This document shows positions 21,040 through 29,761 of a stretch of 64,000 nt of DNA, one piece after another. The translations under genes were made by a program, and so were the position numbers. The notes beneath the pieces were generated by a model that saw only the letters and a program-made list of their open reading frames with translations, did not search any database and had not been told where the DNA came from. Numbering within the stretch: the stretch's first letter is position 1; every line of letters starts with the position of its first letter. Origin of the DNA: Oopsacas minuta (lineage: Eukaryota; Porifera; Hexactinellida; Lyssacinosida; Leucopsacidae); the NCBI GenBank assembly GCA_024704765.1, contig JAKMXF010000311.1:132735-196734 (forward strand), read 5' to 3'.

Positions 21040-22356
21040 ATGAATTTCAAAGAAGCTCCAAATTACTTTGCAGTATTTTCATGTTATATAGGTGTATTAA
21101 CACTTGTATTTGATATTGGATTAGTTTCCCCAACTCAAAAACAGTTATTGGAAGAAAATATTCTGAATTACGAGAATTTACCAATCTTTGCTTCCACCTC
21201 ATATGTCGCATGTAGCCTCGGGTATCTTATTGGGCCATTTATTGTGTATTTTGGTATAAATAGCAAAGTAATGGCCACAGTTAGTTGTCTGCTTGGAGTA
21301 TTTGGATATATGCTGATTATTGTAACGGAAACAGCTATGTGTATTATCATAGGTATTGGTTCGGTGGGAATATACAGTGCATTTGCATCGATTTTCATAA
21401 AAATATATATCGCGGAAGTAACCCTAGATAGCCAGAGGAAAATTCTGAGTGGTGGATACGGATTTTGGATCAGAATAGGGCTATTTGTTGCTTACTTTGC
21501 AGGAATTTGGCTGCCTTTCAGGTGGTTAGCTGTACTAGGAATAATTCAGATATGTTTGTTCTGCTTTTTGATAATAATAAATCCTCATTCACCTGTATGG
21601 TATGTGCAACAAAGTTTGGATGATAAAGCTAAATCAACTCTCTTGTATTTACATGGTAGTGAGTTTGATGCAGATACTGAAATAGAAAAGATTAAGGGTA
21701 AGACACTGAGTAGTAAAATTAGTTGGAATGAAAGTTTCAGAGCTTTGAAAGACTGGAAAGTATTGAAACCTATTATCATATTGTCTCTATTAGCAGTACT
21801 GAAAGAGTTAGGAGGTCATGAAGCTATGGTAGCATTCTCTTCTCATATTCTAGAGAATCAACAAGCAATGGATCCTAAAGTAGCATCTCTCTTCTATCCA
21901 ATATTCTTGATTATTGGAGCAATCGTGTGTATTCTAATTATGAATTATTGTAAGTTGAAATGGCTGATGATAACAGCATCTATTTTCCAGGCTATTTCTC
22001 ACATCTCTATGGCAATCTATTATTTAGTTTCTGAGCACTATCTACACTGTAATACAGAATACTCACAATTATGTCATACACTAGCATTTTGGCCAATTTC
22101 TAACCTTGCTTTGTACGCCTTTTCATTTGGATTCGGTTGGGGGCTCGTACATTATTCACTGATAGGAATAGTGTTCACTAAGCATAAGGCGCTCTCTTTC
22201 GGAATTGTGGGTGTTTTTGGAAACACTACTAGCTTTGCAGTTATATACATCTTTTTCTACTTGCTACAAAACATTGGTGGATTCTTCACATTTATAATGC
22301 TTTCCTTTAACTACCTTTTTGCTATTGGTTACATATATTTATTCATAAATATATAA
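21040..22356 (+). CDS. Derived SLC2-like MFS transporter, array copy 7
   Basis: A single-exon gene of 438 residues. The frame is open back to a TTG at 21001, but the aligned start is the ATG at 21040 (MNFKEAPNYFAVFSCYIGV). It is separated from copy 6 by the probable ODAD2 exon at 19773-20134, so it lies outside that intron. The first half (VFDIGLVSPTQKQLL, YFGINSKVMATVSCLLGV) and the last segments (HKALSFGIVGVFGNTTSFA) are distinctive. The cassette at 21589-22094 is nearly identical to that of copy 3 at the DNA level. It keeps GIWLPFRWLA and NPHSPVWYVQQ but lacks the usual sugar-transporter signatures. Confidence 0.92.
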   Translation: MNFKEAPNYFAVFSCYIGVLTLVFDIGLVSPTQKQLLEENILNYENLPIFASTSYVACSLGYLIGPFIVYFGINSKVMATVSCLLGVFGYMLIIVTETAMCIIIGIGSVGIYSAFASIFIKIYIAEVTLDSQRKILSGGYGFWIRIGLFVAYFAGIWLPFRWLAVLGIIQICLFCFLIIINPHSPVWYVQQSLDDKAKSTLLYLHGSEFDADTEIEKIKGKTLSSKISWNESFRALKDWKVLKPIIILSLLAVLKELGGHEAMVAFSSHILENQQAMDPKVASLFYPIFLIIGAIVCILIMNYCKLKWLMITASIFQAISHISMAIYYLVSEHYLHCNTEYSQLCHTLAFWPISNLALYAFSFGFGWGLVHYSLIGIVFTKHKALSFGIVGVFGNTTSFAVIYIFFYLLQNIGGFFTFIMLSFNYLFAIGYIYLFINI

Positions 22357-22555
22357 TTCTTAGAGAATTTGTTCAGTTTGTGCTCAGATCATTATTAAAT
22401 GATTATCATATGCGTAGCATCTAAGTATAACTGTATAAGTAATTACCAAGTTGGATATAACGAAATGAAGTGATGTAGTACGTATATCTATGAGTTACGA
22501 TATTTTCATGATTTGGTACTATCTAAGGTGTCAAAATCTGCCACACATTTCTAGT

Positions 22556-22870
22556 TTATGCTTTGATATGATATCCTTTCACAGGGCTAGCTAAACTACA
22601 TTTTATATTCCCAATTGGAAAATTTCCTATAGTCGGAAGGAACTCCGTTAGTGGATGCAGGTTATAAGAACACTTGATGTAAACACATTTAGATATTAAT
22701 AGGTAACGGTTCTCATATATTATTGCTGATTCTACAAACATACTGGTAATAAGAACCAATTTTACTACTATTCTAAGAGTGTTCTTATAACCGGCATAAA
22801 TTATATTGAGGTGTAAGGCAACCGTTTTTCCAGTATAATGTTCTTATAACCTATATAGAATAAACTTACA
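22556..22870. repeat. Inverted and repeated GGTTATAAGAACA motifs
   Basis: GGTTATAAGAACACTT at about 22660 is opposed by AGTGTTCTTATAACC at about 22780. A third copy of GTTCTTATAACC follows near 22845. The region could be a small foldback element, and further pogo-like words (TTGGATATAACGAA near 22450) lie just upstream. No gene is visible between MFS copy 7 and EMC8/9. Confidence 0.5.
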
Positions 22871-23156
22871 TCCGATTTAAATTATACGGAGTAGAATACA
22901 ACGACATATATGGTAATTTGCTATGTATTCGGTGAAACGGGATTCCGTCCGAAAATAGGAGGTTAGCCAATTGGAATTGTAGGCGGTAGTGAAACATCTG
23001 CCGCAACATTGAGGAGCATTTTTCATGTAGTTCAGAATATTACACTGGATTAGTGTCAAAAATCGCAAGATAAAATCCAGCAATACTCAATTTGATAAAT
23101 ATCTCAATCAGCAACAGAAATAGTAATTAATTACTATACTTACACACAAATATTTT

Positions 23157-23756
23157 CTAACTAAATTTAGAAACAATCAATTCTGTTATCTTACTATTAC
23201 TCCAATCCAATCTAGTGTCTTCCAGATGATCATCAAAATCCACACAAGATTCATAGAGCTTTTTCTCAATCACTTCTTGGCTAGAAATACAACTTTCATT
23301 CGAGAAAATCTGAGCTTTAGAAGCAAGTCGAAGTGAACTATCTTGTCTACTGAAAATATGAAAAGGTAATTTACTACCTTCTTCCTTTATCTTTGTCAGA
23401 GCATGGTTATCAACCAGCAATAAAATAGCTTGTTTAAAATGCTCACTTATCTTATCCATTATTCTCTCACAATGTACATCAGGTGACTGTTGTTTACAAT
23501 TCTCAAAAGCGTGATAATACCCTATTATTGTTTGTTCACTAGAGAATGTTGTGTCCAGTTGGATCAAAGCAATTTCTAACATAGGAGATAATCCATGTCC
23601 GGTATGAAACAGTGGATATACGTCTTGTATTAGCAATGGATCACCGTTTTGATTTCCAATTAGGAGGCCATTTACAGTATAGTGTTGATACTTAAGTATA
23701 TGTGATAAGATCTTAGCATAAGCTGTAGGAGATATTTCTATTGAAGTAGTTGCCAT
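23157..23756 (-). CDS. EMC8: ER membrane protein complex subunit 8/9
   Basis: A single-exon gene of 199 residues. The frame is open upstream to 23822, but the first ATG in good position is at 23756 (MATTSIEISPTAYAKILSHI). It has the MPN-type fold of EMC8/EMC9: KYQHYTVNGLLIGN near the N-terminus, a PLFHTGHGLSPMLEIAL segment, IIGYYHAFEN, and the family's C-terminal signature YESCVDFDDHLEDTRLDW. The metal-binding residues of active JAMM proteases are absent, as is normal for EMC8/9, which is a structural cytosolic subunit of the EMC insertase for membrane proteins. Vertebrates have two paralogues; whether this is the sole copy here cannot be seen. The length matches the family (about 205-210 residues). 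Confidence 0.93.
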   Translation of the reverse strand: MATTSIEISPTAYAKILSHILKYQHYTVNGLLIGNQNGDPLLIQDVYPLFHTGHGLSPMLEIALIQLDTTFSSEQTIIGYYHAFENCKQQSPDVHCERIMDKISEHFKQAILLLVDNHALTKIKEEGSKLPFHIFSRQDSSLRLASKAQIFSNESCISSQEVIEKKLYESCVDFDDHLEDTRLDWSNSKITELIVSKFS

Positions 23757-24079
23757 GCTAGTGAGTGGTTGAGAAGGGAAATGTAATCGGATTTCAAATA
23801 CAAATTCAAATATATTTCGCAAATGAACATGGCCAGTTATGATTGTAATTTACATTATACACTGAAGGTGTTGATCAAGTAAATGTAATTTGTAAAATTA
23901 GAAATTATTAAACTATGCTTTTATTAAAAGCAATCGTATAGAAATATATGATATAAAATAATTCATCTTGCATATTTTTGTTGTGGCGGAGGTTCTGGGC
24001 GTAGAAAGCGAACAAGTTCTACTTTTTTGTAAGTGATACATGTTAAACTTGCTACGTACTCAATAAACGATATCCCTAA

Positions 24080-24250
24080 TATACACTATCTGGCCAGAAT
24101 CATTCGAACGCTCAGCCATCATACCAATACATTAATCAACTCTGCGTTGAGTAAAGATTTTTGCCAGTGTCATGACACTTGTGCCAAAGGTGGTAGCCTG
24201 TTCCAATAATTTTGGACACTGCATCCAACAGCATATACTATATAACCCTG
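24080..24250. mobile_element. Tc1/mariner-like remnant
   Basis: The phrases CTATCTGGCCAGAATCATTC near 24090 and GTTCCAATAATTTTGGACAC near 24205 resemble terminal regions of Tc1-type transposons. No transposase frame remains; a short frame at 24172-24354 that crosses it has no protein resemblance. This is judged by eye only. Confidence 0.35.
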
Positions 24251-24284
24251 GTTTCGTATTTCACATCTGCCAGATACCTATTGA

Positions 24285-24515
24285 TATTCGTGAAAGCAGA
24301 AAGATGAGATCAGAACATCGTTGCAACCGAATCCGAATAACATTTGGCGAATAGTTCAATATTTAGCTCCCAAGCGAATATCAGTATTCGGTGTTCGGTT
24401 GGTCCAAACCGAATATTATCAGTAGTATTCGGTTGATGTAACCGAATAATATCAGTATTCGGTAAAGCAACTATTCATGAATGCTGATATTCGGTCCGAT
24501 CGGTTTCAACCTTGG
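24285..24515. repeat. TATTCGGT / ACCGAATA direct and inverted repeat tract
   Basis: The heptamer-like word ATTCGGT or its complement ACCGAAT occurs many times within about 230 bp, in both orientations and with variable spacing, for example AACCGAATATTATC, AGTATTCGGTTGATG and CTGATATTCGGTCCG. It is not a regular microsatellite. It lies upstream of the first ABCG gene. Confidence 0.75.
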
Positions 24516-24835
24516 ATCAGAAGCAATCTGAACTAATAGGATTACAACTTACAAATCTATAGTCTTCCAACTAAAGCAAGGCCCTGGACTTAAAGAGTCT
24601 ATGTATAATGAATTGATACGAGTATTCACATTGGGGAAAATATTTTGTGGAGTCATTGAGGCTAGCCACGAGAATATCAAAATAGGAAAGGGAAATTTTC
24701 TCCAAATAAACTCTTTAGTAGTTTCTACTGCAATCCACAGAAGGTATTACACGTGGTTATTCTTTTCTTGAAGTTTAAAGAGTTCCCATTTGATCATTTA
24801 CATATGTTTTTAGTAGGTATTGATCATGAAGGGTA

Positions 24836-26857
24836 ATGGAGCTTGGAAATACTTATAAGGATGACCATGAAATTTATGAATTCCCATTCTATGCCTCAAA
24901 TAAATACTCGTTAAAATTGTATATGCTTCAGATGGAAGGAGATTCGATATGTTCCGCTAAGAGAGGAAATGGTGAACGTGGATATTCATCAATACATAAG
25001 ATTATCCAACGCATTTCCTATAAAAACATTTCCTATTCTGTAAGAGAACAAGGAAAAATATTCAAAAAGAAAAAGCAAATCCTGACAAATGTCAATGGTA
25101 AAATGTGTACCGGCTTGAATGCTATTCTCGGGCCTACTGGAAGTGGAAAAACTACTCTAATGGATATATTAGCCGCACGTAAGAATAAACGATATCTACA
25201 AGGGACTGTGCTTATAGATGGACAACCTACACCGAAACATTTCAAATATATGACGGGATATGTCACACAAGATGTCCATCTCCATGATATGATGTCTATA
25301 AGGGAGTCAATATATTTCTCGGCGAATCTCCGACTCCCTTCACATGTATCTTCAAAGGAAAAGGCCATTCGTGTTCAGGAAGTTATTGATTTATTAGGCC
25401 TAACTAGCATATCCGAGTCGCGTATTGGTAATGCGTATATTCGCGGTATTTCTGGTGGTGAATTAAAACTTACTCATATTGCAATGGAATTAGTAATATC
25501 TCACTCGATTCTGTTTCTTGACGAACCAACGACTGGGCTAGACGCGTACACTTCAGTTGAATTGATGGAAACTTTGAAAAATATTTCAAATGAAGGTAAA
25601 CTCGTTATTGTAACAATTCACCAACCAAGGTATGCTATCTATAAACTATTCGATTCCATTACATTGTTATCACGTGGTCAGACTGTGTATCATGGCCATG
25701 CTAACTACGCAATTGAGTATTTCGCTTCTTTAGGCTATATATGTCCGGACAGAGAAAATCCAACAGATTTTTTCTTAGATACGATAGCTAAAGATGAATT
25801 GGAACAGCCTAAAATCGAAAATCTCATTGTGAAACAAAATTTATCTGTAATATTCGAGCAATCAGAAATGAGTTCGATTTTACAAAATAGTTTACAAGCT
25901 TCCAGTGGGATAAGTAATGGAAATAATGCATTAGAAAGTTTTATACAAAACTGCCATCCATCTAGCTTTCTATGGCAATCATACGTTGTCGGTTTACGTT
26001 CAATGAAACGTATTATGCGCTCTCCAACTGAATTCATTCTCATTATGATTACATCACAAATAATAGGACTTTTGTTTGGTGGCATCTACTGGCAACTTGA
26101 ATGCAGTTTATCTGGCCTACAAAATAGAGTAGGTTGTCTATTCTTAGTTCTAATGCTAATCATTACATTCAATCTGGCATGCATTGAAACATTCCTGGAA
26201 TCAAAGGTAATATTCATACACGAGTATACACATGGATATTACCGTGTCTCGAGTTATTTTCTCTCAAATGTAATTCCAGACCTGATAATCAAACGTCTCA
26301 TGCCAACACTTGTGTCTAATACAATCCTATACTTAATGACCGGGTTTAAATTAAAAAGCGAGAATATGGCTATATACTTACTAGTAATAACGCTTGCTAA
26401 TATCAATGCTGGGGCATTACATGTATTTCTAGGCTGTTTTAGCAATTCATTTTCAATTGCAGCCGTATTGAGTGGATTCATTGATGTTTTGATGATTATT
26501 TTCGCTGGAAATCTAATAAACATCACATCGCTACCAATTTGGATACAGTGGGTACAGTATTTGAGTATATTTCGTCTCGGGTTATCAAGTTTGTTGGTGA
26601 ATGAGTTGGTTGGGTTAGAATTCTGTCTGGACTATTTTCGGGAAATAACCATGGATAAATCTTGCTTTAACGCTACATATAATCTCGGTGATAATGTAAT
26701 ATCTACAATTGAAACTGGTGAGAAATATTTGGAGTCACAAGGTATTCTATACGCAGAACCTTTTGACGTTTGGAGAGGAATCATTGGTTTAGCTCTATAT
26801 GCTATCATTTTAATGATTCTAGCTTATACAGCACTCAGAACGCTCAAAAAAAATTAA
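24836..26857 (+). CDS. ABCG2-like half-transporter, array copy A
   Basis: A single-exon gene of 673 residues with the reverse order of the ABCG subfamily: nucleotide-binding domain (about residues 55-320), then six membrane segments. Walker A is GPTGSGKTTL, Walker B is ILFLDEPTTGLD and the switch histidine is in VTIHQPR. The ABC signature is ISGGELKLTHIAMEL, where the neighbours and human ABCG2 keep GGERKR. After the Q-loop glutamine it reads QDVHLHDMM instead of QDDCL. The membrane part keeps the ABCG2-type HEYTHGYYRVSSYF and WIQWVQYLSIFRL. Half-transporters work as dimers at the plasma membrane and export lipophilic compounds or conjugates. It has a longer N-terminus than its neighbours. 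A short overlapping upstream ATG at 24826 is out of frame. It is the most diverged of the three copies. Confidence 0.93.
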   Translation: MELGNTYKDDHEIYEFPFYASNKYSLKLYMLQMEGDSICSAKRGNGERGYSSIHKIIQRISYKNISYSVREQGKIFKKKKQILTNVNGKMCTGLNAILGPTGSGKTTLMDILAARKNKRYLQGTVLIDGQPTPKHFKYMTGYVTQDVHLHDMMSIRESIYFSANLRLPSHVSSKEKAIRVQEVIDLLGLTSISESRIGNAYIRGISGGELKLTHIAMELVISHSILFLDEPTTGLDAYTSVELMETLKNISNEGKLVIVTIHQPRYAIYKLFDSITLLSRGQTVYHGHANYAIEYFASLGYICPDRENPTDFFLDTIAKDELEQPKIENLIVKQNLSVIFEQSEMSSILQNSLQASSGISNGNNALESFIQNCHPSSFLWQSYVVGLRSMKRIMRSPTEFILIMITSQIIGLLFGGIYWQLECSLSGLQNRVGCLFLVLMLIITFNLACIETFLESKVIFIHEYTHGYYRVSSYFLSNVIPDLIIKRLMPTLVSNTILYLMTGFKLKSENMAIYLLVITLANINAGALHVFLGCFSNSFSIAAVLSGFIDVLMIIFAGNLINITSLPIWIQWVQYLSIFRLGLSSLLVNELVGLEFCLDYFREITMDKSCFNATYNLGDNVISTIETGEKYLESQGILYAEPFDVWRGIIGLALYAIILMILAYTALRTLKKN

Positions 26858-26986
26858 TATTATTCGGACTCTAAAAATGCTCTGTTCTATTAGATTTCAT
26901 TACATTTCTATTTTTCATATTTAGGTATAATATATTTCATAAATATAATGCTTATCAATAATATTGTTATGGAAATAATGGAAGTG

Positions 26987-27251
26987 CAGTATGCCCTCCT
27001 AATCCGAACACCACTGTTCCGAATGCAAAATAATACGATCGGATTAGCAAAATGCATTGAAACAATACTATAGAATCTGGGAGGACTTGTTTATTAAGCA
27101 AACGATGGAATGAGGACCAAATGCGTAATATAGTATTAGATATTGATCTGTAGTAGAACTGGATATAAATTGGCTATGTTTTTACGTTTGAAACAATTTT
27201 CCAAAGATTGTATAAGCTCTAGGCCTTGTTCGGATTATTGAGGGTCTATTG
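26987..27251. mobile_element. Pogo/Tigger-like MITE, ~265 bp
   Basis: The left end CAGTATGCCCTCCTAATCCG and the right end, complemented, CAATAGACCCTCAATAATCC both continue into GAAC. The right end is followed by TA; the left lacks a clear TA. ACCCTC...TAATCCGAAC ends are of the Tigger/jerky type. There is no coding capacity. It fills most of the gap between ABCG copy A and RPUSD2. Confidence 0.7.
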
Positions 27252-27493
27252 TAGTGATAATTCGTGAAATTCCAAGTAACATGTCGCCATTTTTAGAGGG
27301 AGGGACACACGTTTTCTAGTAGGATCGACGCATCTGGTGGACACGAAGTGTTAGCAAGCCCCGCAGCGCAAATAAGTAATAGCACATTTTAATATGAGCA
27401 TTTATAATAAAACCACTTTTTTTCTATAAAACATTTTGCAAAAATGGGATGAATCAATAACTTTAATAATTATTAACTATCAAACTAAATAAA

Positions 27494-28969
27494 TTACTGC
27501 TTGCTTGGCGGCAATTCTTCCTTTTTCATCTCTTTAATATGAATGTAATCTTTATACTCAGATTTTGTGTCAAATTCGAATTCTTGTGCCCAATCAGGTA
27601 ACTTAGTACGAAACTCCCAATCTGGGCTAGAATAGGACAGCGCGTGTAGAAACATAGACATTTGAGGTATATTCTTCAGTGCATGACAGTCTACACATAA
27701 ATCATCAGGATTTGGATTGAGTTTAGCGTAGATAGCTTGTAGCTCTGTTTGAGTAAGGTTTATACCACCGTAGTCCAATGGGTATTGCATTATATGGTCA
27801 TCTGCTATTTTAGATGGCCGTATATCTTTACATACACTGGATTCCTTAATAATAGGCTCATTTTGTGTATTCTCCTGTTGATCGATTTGTTTGACAAATA
27901 TCTTAACCATTTCTTCAACCTTTTCAGGAGGCATCGGTTTACTTTTCTCGTATTTTGGTAATTCCCAGGCTGGGTGATTATATATGGGATCATTTACAAT
28001 AGGAAATCCTAAATGCTGTAAATGTACGCGTATTTGATGCATACGTCCAGTTCTCGGCTTACATAACAATAAACTACGTTCACCGTTAAATGCCAATAGT
28101 TGAAAATATGTTTCAGACTGTTTGCCTTCATCTTTGTCACAGGTAATCTGGCAAACTCCAATATTATGTGACACACATTTTATCGGCTCATTTACCATAA
28201 TTGAATCTGGAAATTTCCCATTTACAAGACAAACGTATTCTTTCTCAATTTCCCTCTTTTGCAAAAAATTACTCAATTGGCGTGATTTTTTCGAATTCCG
28301 TGCGAATATCATTATCCCACTCGTCAGCCGATCAAGCCTGTGTACACTGAATATATCCTCAAAACCATACTCTAAACGTAGTATATTTAGAAGTGTATTG
28401 AAATGGTATCTACCTGATGGATGCACTGGTATAGATGAGGGTTTATTTATGACGAACATATCTTCGTTTTTGAATAGAATCTCAATGGGAGTGGTTAATA
28501 CAGGCGGCTCGTGGCGGTGAACTAGATGCGTTAGGATATCACCGTTTTTAACTTTGACTTCTACATTCGTGATTTTTGCACCGTTTAACCGCAGTCGTCC
28601 GTTGTTTATAACTTTAGCGTAGTACTCATACGAGCGACTTGTAAATTCAGTGCAAGTGACATCAATAATTGATCTGTCGAACCAACGTGCTTTTGCGTTC
28701 GAATGAAAGTTAAAAAAATACGGTTTTAAGAATTGGAGAGAATGTTCTCTATGAAAATGACATAAATCAGAATGATCGTTATCACGTAATTTGAATTTTT
28801 TCTTGCCACGGGTATCGTATTCAGGGTGATCTCTATTCTTCCTAAAAGGCTTTGAAATCGTCTCAGAATAACTATTCGAAGGAGATTGATTAGATGCCAT
28901 TTTAAATGAAAGTACTTGAATAGATTTGTAGCTGGAAAATATCGATTTTATTTGATAGGTTTTTCTCAT
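27494..28969 (-). CDS. RPUSD2: RNA pseudouridine synthase, RPUSD2/RIB2 type
   Basis: A single-exon gene of up to 491 residues. The frame starts at the ATG at 28969; the ATG at 28900 (MASNQSPS) has a better context and may be the real start, giving 468 residues. It is a RluA-family pseudouridine synthase: the catalytic motif is VHRLDRLTSGIMIFAR, with the nucleophilic Asp in HRLD, and the downstream motif GRMHQIRVHLQHLGFPIVND is intact. The preceding domain (YYAKVINNGRLRLNG and ILTHLVHRHEPPV) is the S4-like region typical of RPUSD2 and yeast RIB2/PUS9. These enzymes convert uridine to pseudouridine in tRNA or mRNA. The acidic/Lys C-terminal tail is usual. It is convergent with ABCG copy A and divergent from copy B; no functional link is implied. 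Confidence 0.94.
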   Translation of the reverse strand: MRKTYQIKSIFSSYKSIQVLSFKMASNQSPSNSYSETISKPFRKNRDHPEYDTRGKKKFKLRDNDHSDLCHFHREHSLQFLKPYFFNFHSNAKARWFDRSIIDVTCTEFTSRSYEYYAKVINNGRLRLNGAKITNVEVKVKNGDILTHLVHRHEPPVLTTPIEILFKNEDMFVINKPSSIPVHPSGRYHFNTLLNILRLEYGFEDIFSVHRLDRLTSGIMIFARNSKKSRQLSNFLQKREIEKEYVCLVNGKFPDSIMVNEPIKCVSHNIGVCQITCDKDEGKQSETYFQLLAFNGERSLLLCKPRTGRMHQIRVHLQHLGFPIVNDPIYNHPAWELPKYEKSKPMPPEKVEEMVKIFVKQIDQQENTQNEPIIKESSVCKDIRPSKIADDHIMQYPLDYGGINLTQTELQAIYAKLNPNPDDLCVDCHALKNIPQMSMFLHALSYSSPDWEFRTKLPDWAQEFEFDTKSEYKDYIHIKEMKKEELPPSKQ

Positions 28970-29761
28970 AATAAAGTGGCTATGTAAAGTGTCGAATTGT
29001 TCGCTAAAATAGATACAAAGTTAATATTTTTATGAGCTGCTCTAGCGGTCACAGACCCGACAAATTTGAAATGATACATGGCATTTTATATCTGATGGAT
29101 CGATTCCATATAGTGTGTTGCAAATACTATACTAATGGAATAGTAAGTGACTATTGCCGTGCCTGTACATGTTGTATGCATAGGCGCAATTAGGGTCATT
29201 TTGGGTTGCCTAGATTGGACTCCACCATAATACAAAAGTCTAGGATGGGTGGACACGACGTCCAGAGTTAACGTTATCTTTGCCCACCCAGACTCATGAC
29301 TCTAGTTGTGCATATGGCCGTACCATAGACCCCAACCTATCACTTTCCATATGCTTGTTATCATACCGTTTTTACGGTTTATTGCCTAATATAGACAGGT
29401 ATTTTCTTAACATAACATTGTGTGGGAAATGAAATAATTTTCAGGAATAATTCTAATTTTAAATTTTCGTAATACATGCTATCGCTACAAATGCTGGTCA
29501 AACCAGCATTTGGCTGGTGACTTAAGGTGTATGTCGTACGACTTCAGATTTAGTAACAAAGGGAACCTTTATTATACCATTCAAGTTAGTATTGATACCA
29601 GATAGTTTGATATCATATATAAATGTTCCTTGGATGATAGATGATACTCGTGGTTATTAATTATCCTACTAAAATACATTATACAGCCTATCAATATTAC
29701 AGATTGTACCATTTATCAAACAATAGGCAGTAGAATATAATTATTGATAAACACAAAGAAA
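28970..29761. other. Intergenic region with a small palindromic repeat
   Basis: No gene is visible. At about 29488-29511 AAATGCTGGT-CAA-ACCAGCATTT forms a 10-bp hairpin. The surrounding words GCTACAAATGCTGGTCA and ACTTAAGGTGTAT recur near 43121 (GCTGCAAATGCTGGTCACTT). A TATATAAATG box near 29610 is about 150 bp before ABCG copy B and could be its promoter. Confidence 0.5.

Noticed and set aside
23157-23756. Active JAMM deubiquitinase
   Set aside because: The metal-binding His/Asp set is missing and the C-terminal signature is that of EMC8/9.
24172-24354. 60-codon frame near the Tc1-like phrases
   Set aside because: Not similar to transposase; it crosses the repeat tract.
24285-24515. CRISPR-like array of ATTCGGT words
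   Set aside because: Repeats are 7-8 bp, irregularly spaced, in both orientations, and in a eukaryote.
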